Below, one piece after another: positions 1 through 5,866 of a stretch of 5,866 nucleotides of DNA. Position 1 is the stretch's first letter. Each line of letters opens with the position of its first letter. Below the pieces are notes generated by a model. The model saw only the letters and a list, made by a program, of their open reading frames with translations, did no database searches and had not been told where the DNA came from. This stretch comes from Bacillota bacterium (GTDB taxonomy: Bacteria; Bacillota; Bacilli; Bacillales_B; DSM-18226). The stretch covers positions 1-5,866 of the forward strand of contig JAKACS010000232.1 of NCBI GenBank assembly GCA_021821235.1. The letters are read 5' to 3'. A program made the position numbers and the translations under genes.

Positions 1-335
1 GGGAGAAGGAGCGGATCGACTGGAGCAAAACCGGGGAGGAAGTGTATAATCATGTCCGCGGTTTGAACCCATGGCCTGTTGCCTTCACGACTTTAAATGG
101 CCAAGTGATCAAAATTTGGAGTGTAGAAAAAGTAGCAAATAGAACAACCGATATACCAGGAACCATTATAAAAATTGCGGGCGATGGCTTTGTTGTGGCG
201 ACAGGCAATGAAACGGCTATTAAAATTAAAGAACTTCAGCCATCAGGGAAAAAGAAAATGACTGCTGAGGAATTTTTAAGAGGAACTGGCTCGAAGCTTG
301 CACCAGGAATGGTAGTTGGAGATCAGCATGCGTAA
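1..335 (+). CDS. fmt: Methionyl-tRNA formyltransferase, C-terminal part (5' truncated by window edge)
   Basis: Fmt transfers a formyl group from 10-formyl-tetrahydrofolate to Met on initiator tRNA, giving the fMet-tRNA used to start bacterial translation in the cytoplasm. The reading frame is open from the first complete codon at base 3 to TAA at 333-335, giving 110 residues with no start inside the window that fits the family. The segment NHVRGLNPWPVAFTT near the beginning is the conserved linker/entry of the Fmt C-terminal tRNA-binding domain. The rest (GQVIKIW, then the PGTIIK and ATGNETAIKIKELQP strands, and the EEFLRG near-end motif) fits that OB-like domain. From the usual family length of about 315 residues, roughly two thirds, including the catalytic formyltransferase domain, lies upstream of the window. 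The GTG at 42 is an internal Val codon, not a start. The gene overlaps rsmB by 8 bp. The identification is secure from sequence similarity and neighbours. Confidence 0.96.
   Translation, partial: EKERIDWSKTGEEVYNHVRGLNPWPVAFTTLNGQVIKIWSVEKVANRTTDIPGTIIKIAGDGFVVATGNETAIKIKELQPSGKKKMTAEEFLRGTGSKLAPGMVVGDQHA
318..321 (+). promoter_or_regulatory. Ribosome binding site of rsmB, inside the end of fmt
   Basis: GGAG lies 6 bases before the ATG at 328, ideal spacing for a Bacillus start. This decides the start in favour of ATG 328 over the in-frame TTG at 316, which lacks a comparable site. The RBS is within fmt coding sequence, so ribosomes finishing fmt at 335 pass over it, which suggests translational coupling. 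Confidence 0.75.
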
Positions 336-1677
336 ACAAGCCAAAAATGTCCGGGAAACAGCGCTGGAATTGCTTGAAACAATTGAAAAAAATCAATCAT
401 ACAGCAACTTGCTCCTCCATCACGCGATTGAAAAGAATCATTTGCCGGCAAAAGACATTGGTCTCTTGACCGAATTAACCTATGGAACCTTACAGCGGAA
501 AATGACATTGGACTATTATTTGCAGCCGTTTTTAAAAAATGGGAAAAAAGTTGAGAACTGGGTTCTTCAATTGTTGAGGCTTGCCGTCTATCAAATGGTC
601 TATCTTGACAAAATACCGGATCACGCCGCCATTTTCGAAGCGGTTGAAATTGCTAAAAAGCGCGGCCATAAAGGGATCGCCGCAATGGTAAACGGCGTTT
701 TGCGGAGCATTCAGCGAGAAGGGCTTCCATCTGTTGAGGAAATTGCTGATCCACTTGTCCGCCTTTCACTTGAGACAAGCCATCCCGAATGGCTGATCCG
801 CAGATGGTCAGAACAATTTGGCCTTGAAAAGACAAAAGAAATGGCGGAAGTCAATTTAACGGCACCAACACAAACGGCAAGGGTTAACACAGCGAAAACG
901 ACGAGGCAAGAGTGCCTTGACCGCTTGGAAGCTGAAGGCTACCTCGTCGAGAAAAGTCCGATCATCCCTGTTGCCATCCGCTCATTAAAAGGGAATCTCG
1001 CTGCATCGGCAGTTTTTAAAGAAGGATTGATTACCATTCAGGATGAAAGTTCCATGCTTGTTGCCTACGCTCTCGGCGCAGAGGAAAATGAGACGATCCT
1101 GGATGCATGTGCTGCTCCTGGAGGAAAAAGCACTCACATTGCCGAAAAAATGCAAAATACAGGGAAAGTTGTCTCCCTTGATCTTCACGAACACAAAGTA
1201 AAATTAATTAACGACAATGCCAGCAGGCTTGGTTTGAAAAATATTCAACCCCTGACAATGGACAGTAAAAAGGTATCGGAACAGTTTGAGCGGGAATCCT
1301 TTGACCGTATTTTGCTTGATGCCCCGTGTTCAGGTCTAGGGGTTATGAGAAGAAAGCCGGACATGAAATATACAAAAACAGAGAATGATCTGTTCCAATT
1401 AAGCAAGATTCAAACAGAGCTTTTGGCTGCAGTTGCGCCATTGTTGAAAAAAGGAGGCGTCCTCGTTTACAGCACATGCACGGTTGATCAACAGGAAAAC
1501 GAGAACGTTGTCGCCACTTTTTTAAAGGAAAACCCGGAATTTGCAGGTGATTTGCAATTTAAAAATCGGATGCCTGAGGCGATTCAACCGCTGATTCATG
1601 GCTTTGACCTGCAAATTTTTCCGCAGGATTTCAGTTCGGACGGATTTTATATCGCATGTTTACGAAAGAAGGTGTAA
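328..1677 (+). CDS. rsmB: 16S rRNA (cytosine-967-C5)-methyltransferase RsmB
   Basis: RsmB makes 5-methylcytosine at the position equivalent to C967 of 16S rRNA, using S-adenosylmethionine. The product is 449 residues from ATG 328, close to the 447 or so of the B. subtilis protein. Residues 1 to about 130 form the NusB-like RNA-binding domain (ALELLETIEKNQSYSNLLL, then LLTELTYGTLQRK). A linker leads to the Rossmann methyltransferase domain from about 236. SAM-binding motif I is DACAAPGGKSTH starting at D259; D285 (SLDLHE) and D312 (TMDS) fit the ribose and adenine contacts. The two catalytic cysteines of RNA m5C enzymes are present: C334 in DAPCSGLG (motif IV) and C384 in STCT (motif VI). By family knowledge C384 is the nucleophile and C334 helps release the product. 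The end (DGFYIACLRK) is typical of the family. The gene overlaps fmt by 8 bp and ends 6 bp before rlmN. It appears intact and probably active. Confidence 0.97.
   Translation: MRKQAKNVRETALELLETIEKNQSYSNLLLHHAIEKNHLPAKDIGLLTELTYGTLQRKMTLDYYLQPFLKNGKKVENWVLQLLRLAVYQMVYLDKIPDHAAIFEAVEIAKKRGHKGIAAMVNGVLRSIQREGLPSVEEIADPLVRLSLETSHPEWLIRRWSEQFGLEKTKEMAEVNLTAPTQTARVNTAKTTRQECLDRLEAEGYLVEKSPIIPVAIRSLKGNLAASAVFKEGLITIQDESSMLVAYALGAEENETILDACAAPGGKSTHIAEKMQNTGKVVSLDLHEHKVKLINDNASRLGLKNIQPLTMDSKKVSEQFERESFDRILLDAPCSGLGVMRRKPDMKYTKTENDLFQLSKIQTELLAAVAPLLKKGGVLVYSTCTVDQQENENVVATFLKENPEFAGDLQFKNRMPEAIQPLIHGFDLQIFPQDFSSDGFYIACLRKKV
1668..1674 (+). promoter_or_regulatory. Ribosome binding site for the TTG start of rlmN
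   Basis: GAAGGTG, preceded by further A/G bases, overlaps the last codons of rsmB and sits 9 bases before the TTG at 1684. No in-frame ATG or GTG nearby would give a full-length RlmN, so this site supports TTG as the real start. The rsmB stop (1675-1677) falls between the site and the start, which suggests coupled re-initiation. Confidence 0.6.
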
Positions 1678-1683
1678 CGAAAG

Positions 1684-2775
1684 TTGGAACCAATACAGAC
1701 AACTGAGATTAAAACAGAAACAGAAGAAAAAAAACGGTCGATTTACTCCCTTAAAGCCGAAGAATTAAAAGGGTGGCTAAGTGAAAACGGTGAAAAACCG
1801 TTTCGCGCCGAACAACTATATGATTGGCTTTATAAAAAAAGAGTTTCTTCTTTTGATGAAATGAGCAATTTATCAAAGAGCTTGCGCGAGTTGCTTCATC
1901 GTGATTTTGAGATCACAACCTTAAAAACCATTATTAAACAGCAATCGGCTGATGGGACAATCAAATTTTTATTTGAACTGCATGACGGTTATTCGATTGA
2001 AACGGTTTTAATGCGGCACAATTACGGCAATTCTGTATGTGTAACCACTCAAGTCGGCTGCCGAATCGGCTGCACATTTTGTGCCTCAACCCTAGGAGGA
2101 TTGAAGCGGCACCTTGAAGCAGGAGAAATTGTTGCTCAAGTTGTAAATGTCCAGCAGGCGTTGGATGAAACCGATGAGCGTGTAAGCTCTGTTGTAATCA
2201 TGGGAATCGGCGAACCGTTTGATAATTATGACAACATGCTATCCTTCTTAAAAATTATTAACGACGAGAAGGGGTTAAATATCGGAGCGCGTCATATTAC
2301 AGTATCGACAAGCGGGATTATCCCGAAAATTTATCAATTTGCTGATGAAAATATGCAAATCAATTTTGCCATTTCCCTCCATGCGCCAAATACAGAATTG
2401 CGTTCAAAACTAATGCCGATCAACAAAGCATATAAACTGGATGACTTAATGAAAGCAGTGCGGTATTATATCGATAAGACGGGACGAAGAATCAGCTTTG
2501 AGTACGGATTGTTTGGCGGTGTGAACGATCAGATTGAACACGCCGAGGAACTATCCCGTTTATTGAAGGGAATCAAATGTCATGTGAATCTGATCCCTGT
2601 CAACTACGTTCCTGAACGGAATTATGTAAGAACGCCAAGAAATCAAATCTTTACATTTGAAAAGGTATTGAGAAAAAATGGTGTAAATGTAACTATTCGC
2701 CGGGAGCACGGTCATGATATTGATGCAGCATGCGGGCAGCTTCGTGCAAAGGAGCGGAAGGAAGAAACGAGGTAA
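1684..2775 (+). CDS. rlmN: Dual-specificity radical SAM RNA methyltransferase RlmN (23S rRNA A2503-C2)
   Basis: RlmN adds a methyl group to C2 of adenine 2503 in the peptidyl transferase centre of 23S rRNA; in E. coli it also modifies A37 of some tRNAs. The product has 363 residues, the same length as I recall for the B. subtilis protein, starting at TTG. After a charged, variable tail of about 18 residues comes the N-terminal RNA-binding region ([27 protein letters not shown]). The radical SAM cluster motif CxxxCxxC is C126, C130 and C133 in [10 protein letters not shown]119 and C350 (AACGQLRAK) match the two cysteines of the methyl-carrier mechanism, and E106 (IETVL) matches E. coli E105. 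GIGEP at 174-178, VSTSGI at 207-212 and SLHAPN at 231-236 are further core motifs. It carries the RlmN pattern; I see nothing pointing to the resistance paralogue Cfr. It lies 6 bp after rsmB and 5 bp before prpC. A run of eight A (1727-1734) near the 5' end is noted under findings. Confidence 0.97.
   Translation: MEPIQTTEIKTETEEKKRSIYSLKAEELKGWLSENGEKPFRAEQLYDWLYKKRVSSFDEMSNLSKSLRELLHRDFEITTLKTIIKQQSADGTIKFLFELHDGYSIETVLMRHNYGNSVCVTTQVGCRIGCTFCASTLGGLKRHLEAGEIVAQVVNVQQALDETDERVSSVVIMGIGEPFDNYDNMLSFLKIINDEKGLNIGARHITVSTSGIIPKIYQFADENMQINFAISLHAPNTELRSKLMPINKAYKLDDLMKAVRYYIDKTGRRISFEYGLFGGVNDQIEHAEELSRLLKGIKCHVNLIPVNYVPERNYVRTPRNQIFTFEKVLRKNGVNVTIRREHGHDIDAACGQLRAKERKEETR
2769..2772 (+). promoter_or_regulatory. 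Ribosome binding site of prpC, at the end of rlmN
   Basis: GAGG sits 8 bases before the ATG at 2781 and overlaps the final Arg codon of rlmN. It decides the prpC start: the earlier in-frame ATG at 2730 has no purine-rich site upstream and would add 17 residues not found at the front of PP2C phosphatases. Confidence 0.7.
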
Positions 2776-2780
2776 CGAAA

Positions 2781-3536
2781 ATGGATGCTGTTTTTTTGAC
2801 AGATCAAGGAAAAGTTCGGCAGCACAATGAAGATTCCGGTGGTATATTTCAAAACCTTGACGGACACCGCCTTGCCATCGTGGCTGATGGAATGGGCGGT
2901 CACCGTGCAGGTGATGTGGCTAGCGGTATGACGTTAAGTGAATTGAAAAGCCGATGGGAAGCGGCAAAGGGCATTACCACTGCAGAAACTGCGGAAGCAT
3001 GGCTGAAAGAAGAAATCCTTAAGGTGAATGAACTGATTTTTGCCCATGCAAAAAACAATACCGAATGCGATGGGATGGGGACAACAATTGTTGCTGCGAT
3101 TGCGACGGAAAATTTTGCAACCGTAGCCAACATAGGGGACAGCCGCTGTTATTTATTGAATGAATCGGGATTCAATCAAGTTACCGAAGACCATTCTCTT
3201 GTCAATGAGCTTGTACGGCATGGCCAAATCACGAAAGAGGATGCCGAGCATCATCCAAGAAAAAATGTACTGCTAAGGGCACTAGGCACAGAAGAAAAAG
3301 TGCAAATGGATATTAAAACAATCATGTTTGAAGAGGGTGACTGTTTATTGCTCTGTTCGGATGGATTGTCCAATAAAGTAAGTGAGCAAGAAATGATGGA
3401 CATCCTATCAGGCGAGAATTCGCTTGAGGAAAAAGCGCAGACGCTTGTTTCCCTTGCCAATGAATATGGCGGTGAAGATAATATAACCTTGGCAATTGTG
3501 GCGTTTTCCGGTGACATTAAAGGTGATATGCAATGA
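2781..3536 (+). CDS. prpC: PP2C-family Ser/Thr protein phosphatase PrpC (Stp1-type)
   Basis: PrpC is a metal-dependent (Mn/Mg) PPM/PP2C phosphatase that removes phosphate from Ser/Thr residues of PrkC and its targets; it is cytoplasmic. The 251-residue product is a single PP2C domain, near the usual 250. All signature motifs are present: TDQGKVRQHNED at 7-18, with D18; VADGMGGH at 34-41, with the metal ligands D36 and G37; GMGTT at 98-102; NIGDSRCYLL at 117-126; TEDHSLVNELV at 135-145; HHPRKNVLLRALG at 157-169; CSDGL with D194; and GGEDNIT with D233. No signal peptide or membrane segment is seen. The start is ATG 2781, chosen from the GAGG site and because the PP2C fold begins only a few residues later. 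The gene ends in an ATGA overlap with prkC, its cognate kinase, a strong sign of coordinated expression. It looks intact. Confidence 0.97.
   Translation: MDAVFLTDQGKVRQHNEDSGGIFQNLDGHRLAIVADGMGGHRAGDVASGMTLSELKSRWEAAKGITTAETAEAWLKEEILKVNELIFAHAKNNTECDGMGTTIVAAIATENFATVANIGDSRCYLLNESGFNQVTEDHSLVNELVRHGQITKEDAEHHPRKNVLLRALGTEEKVQMDIKTIMFEEGDCLLLCSDGLSNKVSEQEMMDILSGENSLEEKAQTLVSLANEYGGEDNITLAIVAFSGDIKGDMQ
3519..3526 (+). promoter_or_regulatory. Ribosome binding site of prkC, inside the end of prpC
   Basis: AAAGGTGA ends 6 bases before the ATG at 3533 and closely matches the anti-Shine-Dalgarno complement. It supports 3533 rather than the adjacent ATG at 3536, and lies wholly in prpC coding sequence, consistent with coupled translation through the ATGA overlap (3533-3536). 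Confidence 0.65.
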
Positions 3537-5491
3537 TGATTGGAAAACGAATAAGCGGAAGATATAAAATTTTAGATTTGATTGGCGGCGGCGGGATGGC
3601 CAATGTCTATCTGGCGCACGATATGATTCTTGACCGCAATGTTGCCGTTAAAATGCTTAGGCTTGATTTAACAAATGATGAAGAATTTATCCGCCGCTTT
3701 CGCAGAGAAGCACAGTCGGCCACAAGTTTGAACCATCCCAATATTGTCAATATTTACGATGTCGGCGAAGAGGACGATCTATATTATATCGTCATGGAGC
3801 ATGTCGATGGCCAAACATTGAAACAATACATACTGCAAAACTCGCCATTAGGAGTAGAAAAAACGATCAATATTATGAGACAGCTGACTTCAGCGATCTC
3901 ACATGCCCATCAAAATCACATTGTTCATCGTGACATTAAACCGCATAATATTTTAGTTGATGCAAACGAAACGGTGAAAATCACTGATTTTGGAATTGCA
4001 ATGGCATTAAGTGCAACAAGTATTACCCAAACAAACTCCGTGCTCGGGTCGGTTCACTATTTGTCGCCAGAACAAGCTCGCGGCGGGATGGCTAACAAAA
4101 AGTCAGACATATATTCATTGGGGATTGTTATGTTTGAATTGCTGACAGGAAGGCTGCCGTTTTCCGGTGAATCGGCTGTATCGATTGCTTTAAAACATCT
4201 GCAATCGGAAACACCATCTGTTAGAAGATGGAATTCCGCTATTCCGCAGAGTGTTGAAAATATTGTCTTAAAAGCAACTGCCAAGGATCCATTTCATCGC
4301 TATAATAGTGTGGATGAAATGGATGAAGACTTACGGACAGCATTGGATCCGGAGCGATTGGATGAACCCAAATTTCAAATTCCGGTCGATGATGAGGCGA
4401 CAAAAGCCATTCCGGTTATTACCAATGACCAACCTTTGAAAAATCTGGATGAAACGATTGTCCATCATTCAGATAAGCAAGAACAAGAAAAGGGGAAAAA
4501 GGCAAAGAAAAAGCGGAAAAAATGGCCGATTGTCCTTGTCTCGATTTTTGCCATTTTGGCACTTATTGGGATTCTTACGGTAACGGTTTTGCCAAGCATG
4601 CTCACTCCGAAAGATGTGAAAATACCTGATGTAAGCGGGAAAAATTTCGATGATGCCGTTGCCCTGCTTGCGTCTAAAGGGTTTAAAATTGGACAAACGA
4701 ATAACTTAACCGATGAAACTGTTCCAAAAGGAAAAGTGATTCGGACAGATCCTAATGCAGGTATGACAGCAAAAGAAGGATCCTCCATCGATATTTACAC
4801 GAGCGCCGGCAAAGAGAAAATCGAACTTTCTGATTACAGAGGGCGCCAATATGATGATGTTTATCAGATGCTGGAATCCCAAAAATATAAAGATATTAAA
4901 AAAACAGAGGTTTATAGTGACCGTGACCCAGGGGAAATTATTGAACAAAATCCCCCTGCCGGAAAAAGGGTTGTACCCGAATATACTGTTTTGGAATTTA
5001 AAGTGAGCAAGGGACCACCGAAAATTGCTTTAAAAGACTTAACAGCTTACAGTTTAAAAGGTGTACAGGATTATGCCAGCGCGACGGGACTGTCCATCGA
5101 TACTTCAAAACAAGATTACAGTGATACCGTTCCAGAGGGAATGGTGATCTCTCAATCCCCTGCCCCAGGGACAGAGCTACAAAAAGGAGATAAAGTAACG
5201 GCGATCATTTCAAAAGGGAAAGTACCAACCCCGCCGCAGAAAGTTGTGAAAGAATTAACGATTCCATACGATGCCCAGGCGGCACAAGGAAAGCCGCAGG
5301 AGGTTCAGATCTTTATCGAAGATATGAACCATAATTTGACTGAACCGACAGAAACGATTTACATTACCGAAACGATTAAAAAGACAATTGAGCTTCAGGT
5401 TCAGGATGGGGTGGAGGCTGGATACAGGGTTATGCGAGACGGTAAAGTGATTATCGACGAAACTGTCAACGCTGCAAATCCAACCCCTTAA
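3533..5491 (+). CDS. prkC: PASTA-domain membrane Ser/Thr protein kinase PrkC
   Basis: PrkC is a eukaryotic-like kinase that senses peptidoglycan fragments outside the cell and phosphorylates cytoplasmic proteins; in Bacillus it acts in spore germination, stationary phase and cell-wall control. The product is 652 residues (about 648 in B. subtilis). The kinase domain, about 11-272, has the glycine loop GGGGMANVY (18-26), catalytic K40, alpha-C E59, HRDIKPHN with D134, DFG at 152-154 and SPE at 178-180. Activation-loop T162, T165 and T167, plus S214 and T290, match phosphosites reported for B. subtilis PrkC; position 163 is Ser instead of Thr. A Lys-rich stretch (320-330) precedes one membrane helix (about 332-353), so the kinase is inside and the C-terminus outside. 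Three PASTA domains follow (about 360-427, 428-495, 496-563), then a beta-rich C-terminal segment (about 570-645) fitting the Ig-like domain of PrkC relatives. It overlaps prpC by 4 bp and appears intact. Confidence 0.98.
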   Translation: MMIGKRISGRYKILDLIGGGGMANVYLAHDMILDRNVAVKMLRLDLTNDEEFIRRFRREAQSATSLNHPNIVNIYDVGEEDDLYYIVMEHVDGQTLKQYILQNSPLGVEKTINIMRQLTSAISHAHQNHIVHRDIKPHNILVDANETVKITDFGIAMALSATSITQTNSVLGSVHYLSPEQARGGMANKKSDIYSLGIVMFELLTGRLPFSGESAVSIALKHLQSETPSVRRWNSAIPQSVENIVLKATAKDPFHRYNSVDEMDEDLRTALDPERLDEPKFQIPVDDEATKAIPVITNDQPLKNLDETIVHHSDKQEQEKGKKAKKKRKKWPIVLVSIFAILALIGILTVTVLPSMLTPKDVKIPDVSGKNFDDAVALLASKGFKIGQTNNLTDETVPKGKVIRTDPNAGMTAKEGSSIDIYTSAGKEKIELSDYRGRQYDDVYQMLESQKYKDIKKTEVYSDRDPGEIIEQNPPAGKRVVPEYTVLEFKVSKGPPKIALKDLTAYSLKGVQDYASATGLSIDTSKQDYSDTVPEGMVISQSPAPGTELQKGDKVTAIISKGKVPTPPQKVVKELTIPYDAQAAQGKPQEVQIFIEDMNHNLTEPTETIYITETIKKTIELQVQDGVEAGYRVMRDGKVIIDETVNAANPTP

Positions 5492-5500
5492 CGTTGACAG
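5463..5500 (+). repeat. Perfect 9-bp inverted repeat around the prkC stop codon
   Basis: CTGTCAACG at 5463-5471 is exactly complementary to CGTTGACAG at 5492-5500, with a 20-base loop that contains the prkC stop (5489-5491). No T-run follows the right arm, so it is not by itself an intrinsic terminator. It could form an mRNA hairpin at the end of prkC. One perfect 9-bp pair with a loop this size is not very rare by chance in a window of this length, so function rests on its position and on the related repeats just downstream. Confidence 0.5.
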
Positions 5501-5545
5501 AAGCTTTGGATTGGGAAAATCAAAGAACCGAGTTGGCAGCTTTGG
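5493..5545 (+). repeat. Imperfect direct repeat in the prkC-rsgA gap
   Basis: Copy one (5493-5509) reads GTTGACAG, AAG, CTTTGG. Copy two (5532-5545) reads GTTGGCAG, CTTTGG. They differ by one A-to-G change and by absence of the 3-base AAG. The start of copy one is the right arm of the inverted repeat around the prkC stop; part of copy two is the left inner arm of the terminator-like hairpin. This may be a short local duplication or a designed pair of competing RNA arms. Confidence 0.45.
5494..5523 (+). promoter_or_regulatory. Possible weak promoter upstream of rsgA (perfect -35, poor -10)
   Basis: TTGACA at 5494-5499 is a perfect sigma-A -35 box. The best -10 I find is AATCAA at 5518-5523, 18 bases on, matching only 3 of 6 consensus bases. 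The box also lies inside the right arm of an inverted repeat, which could explain it without any promoter. Reported as a candidate only. Confidence 0.2.
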
Positions 5546-5567
5546 TCTGTCCTTTCGGTATTCTTTT
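5527..5567 (+). terminator. Terminator- or attenuator-like hairpin just before rsgA
   Basis: An outer stem ACCGA (5527-5531) with TCGGT (5555-5559) and an inner stem GGCAG (5535-5539) with CTGTC (5547-5551, one G-U pair) enclose a 7-base loop. The stems are separated by a small internal loop. The tail 5561-5567 is TTCTTTT, six T in seven. It ends one base before the rsgA ribosome binding site. The stem is imperfect, so it may cause only partial termination, or be fortuitous. Together with the inverted repeat it accounts for most of the 90-bp gap. Confidence 0.4.
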
Positions 5568-5574
5568 AGGGGAG
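5568..5574 (+). promoter_or_regulatory. Ribosome binding site of rsgA
   Basis: AGGGGAG ends 7 bases before the ATG at 5582. It immediately follows the T-rich tail of the terminator-like hairpin, so transcription must pass that element before the site appears in the mRNA. Confidence 0.7.
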
Positions 5575-5581
5575 TGTGGTT

Positions 5582-5866
5582 ATGCCCGAAGGGAAAATTA
5601 TTAAAGCACTTAGCGGTTTTTACTATGTGTTTGACCATGGAAAAGTATACCAATGCCGCGGCAGGGGTGTGTTTCGCAAGCAAAAGGTAAGCCCGCTTGT
5701 CGGAGACAATGTTATTTTTCAAGCAGAAAATGAACAGGAGGGCTATATCCTCGAAATCAAGGAGCGAAAAAATGAATTAATCAGACCGCCAGTAGCGAAT
5801 ATTGATCAGGCGATCTTAATTTCTTCCGCGGTTGAGCCCGATTTCAGTACAGTACTTTTGGATCGT
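5582..5866 (+). CDS. rsgA: Ribosome small-subunit-dependent GTPase RsgA (CpgA/YloQ), N-terminal part
   Basis: RsgA is a circularly permuted GTPase that binds the 30S subunit late in assembly and checks or releases maturation factors; its GTPase activity is stimulated by the 30S subunit. Only the first 95 codons are present; the frame is open to the window edge. The start [16 protein letters not shown] is the family's hallmark beginning in Bacillaceae. [18 protein letters not shown] and [18 protein letters not shown] complete the N-terminal OB-fold domain (about 1-70). [17 protein letters not shown] (about 74-90) is the first strand and turn of the GTPase domain. The nucleotide-binding motifs (in the order G4, G1, G3) and the C-terminal zinc domain lie beyond the window. 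The loop after YYVF appears a few residues shorter than I recall in B. subtilis. The gene is 90 bp after prkC, unlike the tight spacing of the other genes. In B. subtilis this protein is a known PrkC phosphorylation target. Confidence 0.95.
   Translation, partial: MPEGKIIKALSGFYYVFDHGKVYQCRGRGVFRKQKVSPLVGDNVIFQAENEQEGYILEIKERKNELIRPPVANIDQAILISSAVEPDFSTVLLDR

Noticed and set aside
316..327. Earlier in-frame TTG for rsmB
   Set aside because: It would add only four residues, and the GGAG at 318-321 that serves ATG 328 would be inside the gene. ATG 328 is the better start.
1785..1803. Perfect 7-bp hairpin AAACGGT / ACCGTTT with a GAAAA loop
   Set aside because: It lies in conserved rlmN coding sequence (residues around EKPFRA); a couple of such stems are expected by chance in a window this size.
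2313..2325. Palindromic CGGGATTATCCCG in rlmN
   Set aside because: It encodes the conserved SGIIP motif and has no T-run or gene boundary beside it, so it is explained by coding.
2730..2780. Earlier in-frame ATG for prpC
   Set aside because: There is no ribosome binding site before 2730, and the 17 extra residues would be encoded over the conserved end of rlmN. ATG 2781 has GAGG at 8 bases and matches the family start.
4465..4788. 107-codon open frame on the - strand within prkC
   Set aside because: It is opposite the Lys-rich linker, membrane helix and first PASTA domain of PrkC; its Phe-rich end is simply the complement of the Lys codons.
5504..5525. Small hairpin CTTTGG / TCAAAG in the gap
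   Set aside because: Only six pairs including one G-U, then a mismatch, with no T-run after it. Too weak to annotate separately, though it could stack between the two larger hairpins.
5255..5722. 155-codon open frame on the - strand across the prkC end, the gap and the rsgA start
   Set aside because: It is antisense to two strongly conserved genes, its predicted protein resembles no family I recognise, and it is best explained as a shadow of the + strand frames.
1..5866. Search for a mobile element, CRISPR array, defence system, RNA gene or other novel system
   Set aside because: Nearly all bases are in conserved housekeeping genes in the known Bacillus order; I saw no transposase, terminal repeats, spaced repeats or tRNA-like sequence.

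Overview
The window is a compact, single-strand gene run from a Firmicute of the Bacillaceae type. Gene content, order and protein sequences match the known Bacillus subtilis block fmt - rsmB (yloM) - rlmN (yloN) - prpC - prkC - rsgA (yloQ/cpgA). Base composition is moderate to AT-leaning by eye, the ribosome binding sites are purine-rich and typical of Bacillus, and one gene starts with TTG. The genus cannot be fixed from the sequence alone. I see no mobile element, CRISPR array, tRNA, rRNA or sign of horizontal transfer.

Layout, all on the + strand: the C-terminal third of Fmt (to 335); RsmB (328-1677), overlapping fmt by 8 bp; RlmN (1684-2775), 6 bp after rsmB, with a TTG start; PrpC (2781-3536), 5 bp after rlmN; PrkC (3533-5491), overlapping prpC by the 4-bp ATGA; then a 90-bp gap; then the first 95 codons of RsgA (5582 to the window edge). 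The first five genes are packed so tightly that translational coupling is likely. The gap before rsgA is the only real non-coding stretch.

Functionally the run joins translation and surface signalling. Fmt formylates initiator Met-tRNA, RsmB and RlmN methylate 16S and 23S rRNA, and RsgA is a GTPase that matures the 30S subunit. In the middle sits a kinase/phosphatase pair: PrkC, a membrane Ser/Thr kinase with extracellular PASTA domains that sense cell-wall fragments, and PrpC, the PP2C phosphatase that opposes it. In B. subtilis PrkC is known to phosphorylate translation factors including CpgA/RsgA, so the arrangement makes regulatory sense.

The coding content is conserved housekeeping, not a new system. 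The least explained part is the end of prkC and the gap before rsgA (about 5463-5567). It holds a perfect 9-bp inverted repeat around the prkC stop, an imperfect direct repeat, a terminator-like hairpin with a T-rich tail just before the rsgA ribosome binding site, and a perfect TTGACA box. The arms can pair in alternative, mutually exclusive ways, so an attenuator or decoupling element for rsgA is conceivable. This was worked out by eye, with no folding energies.
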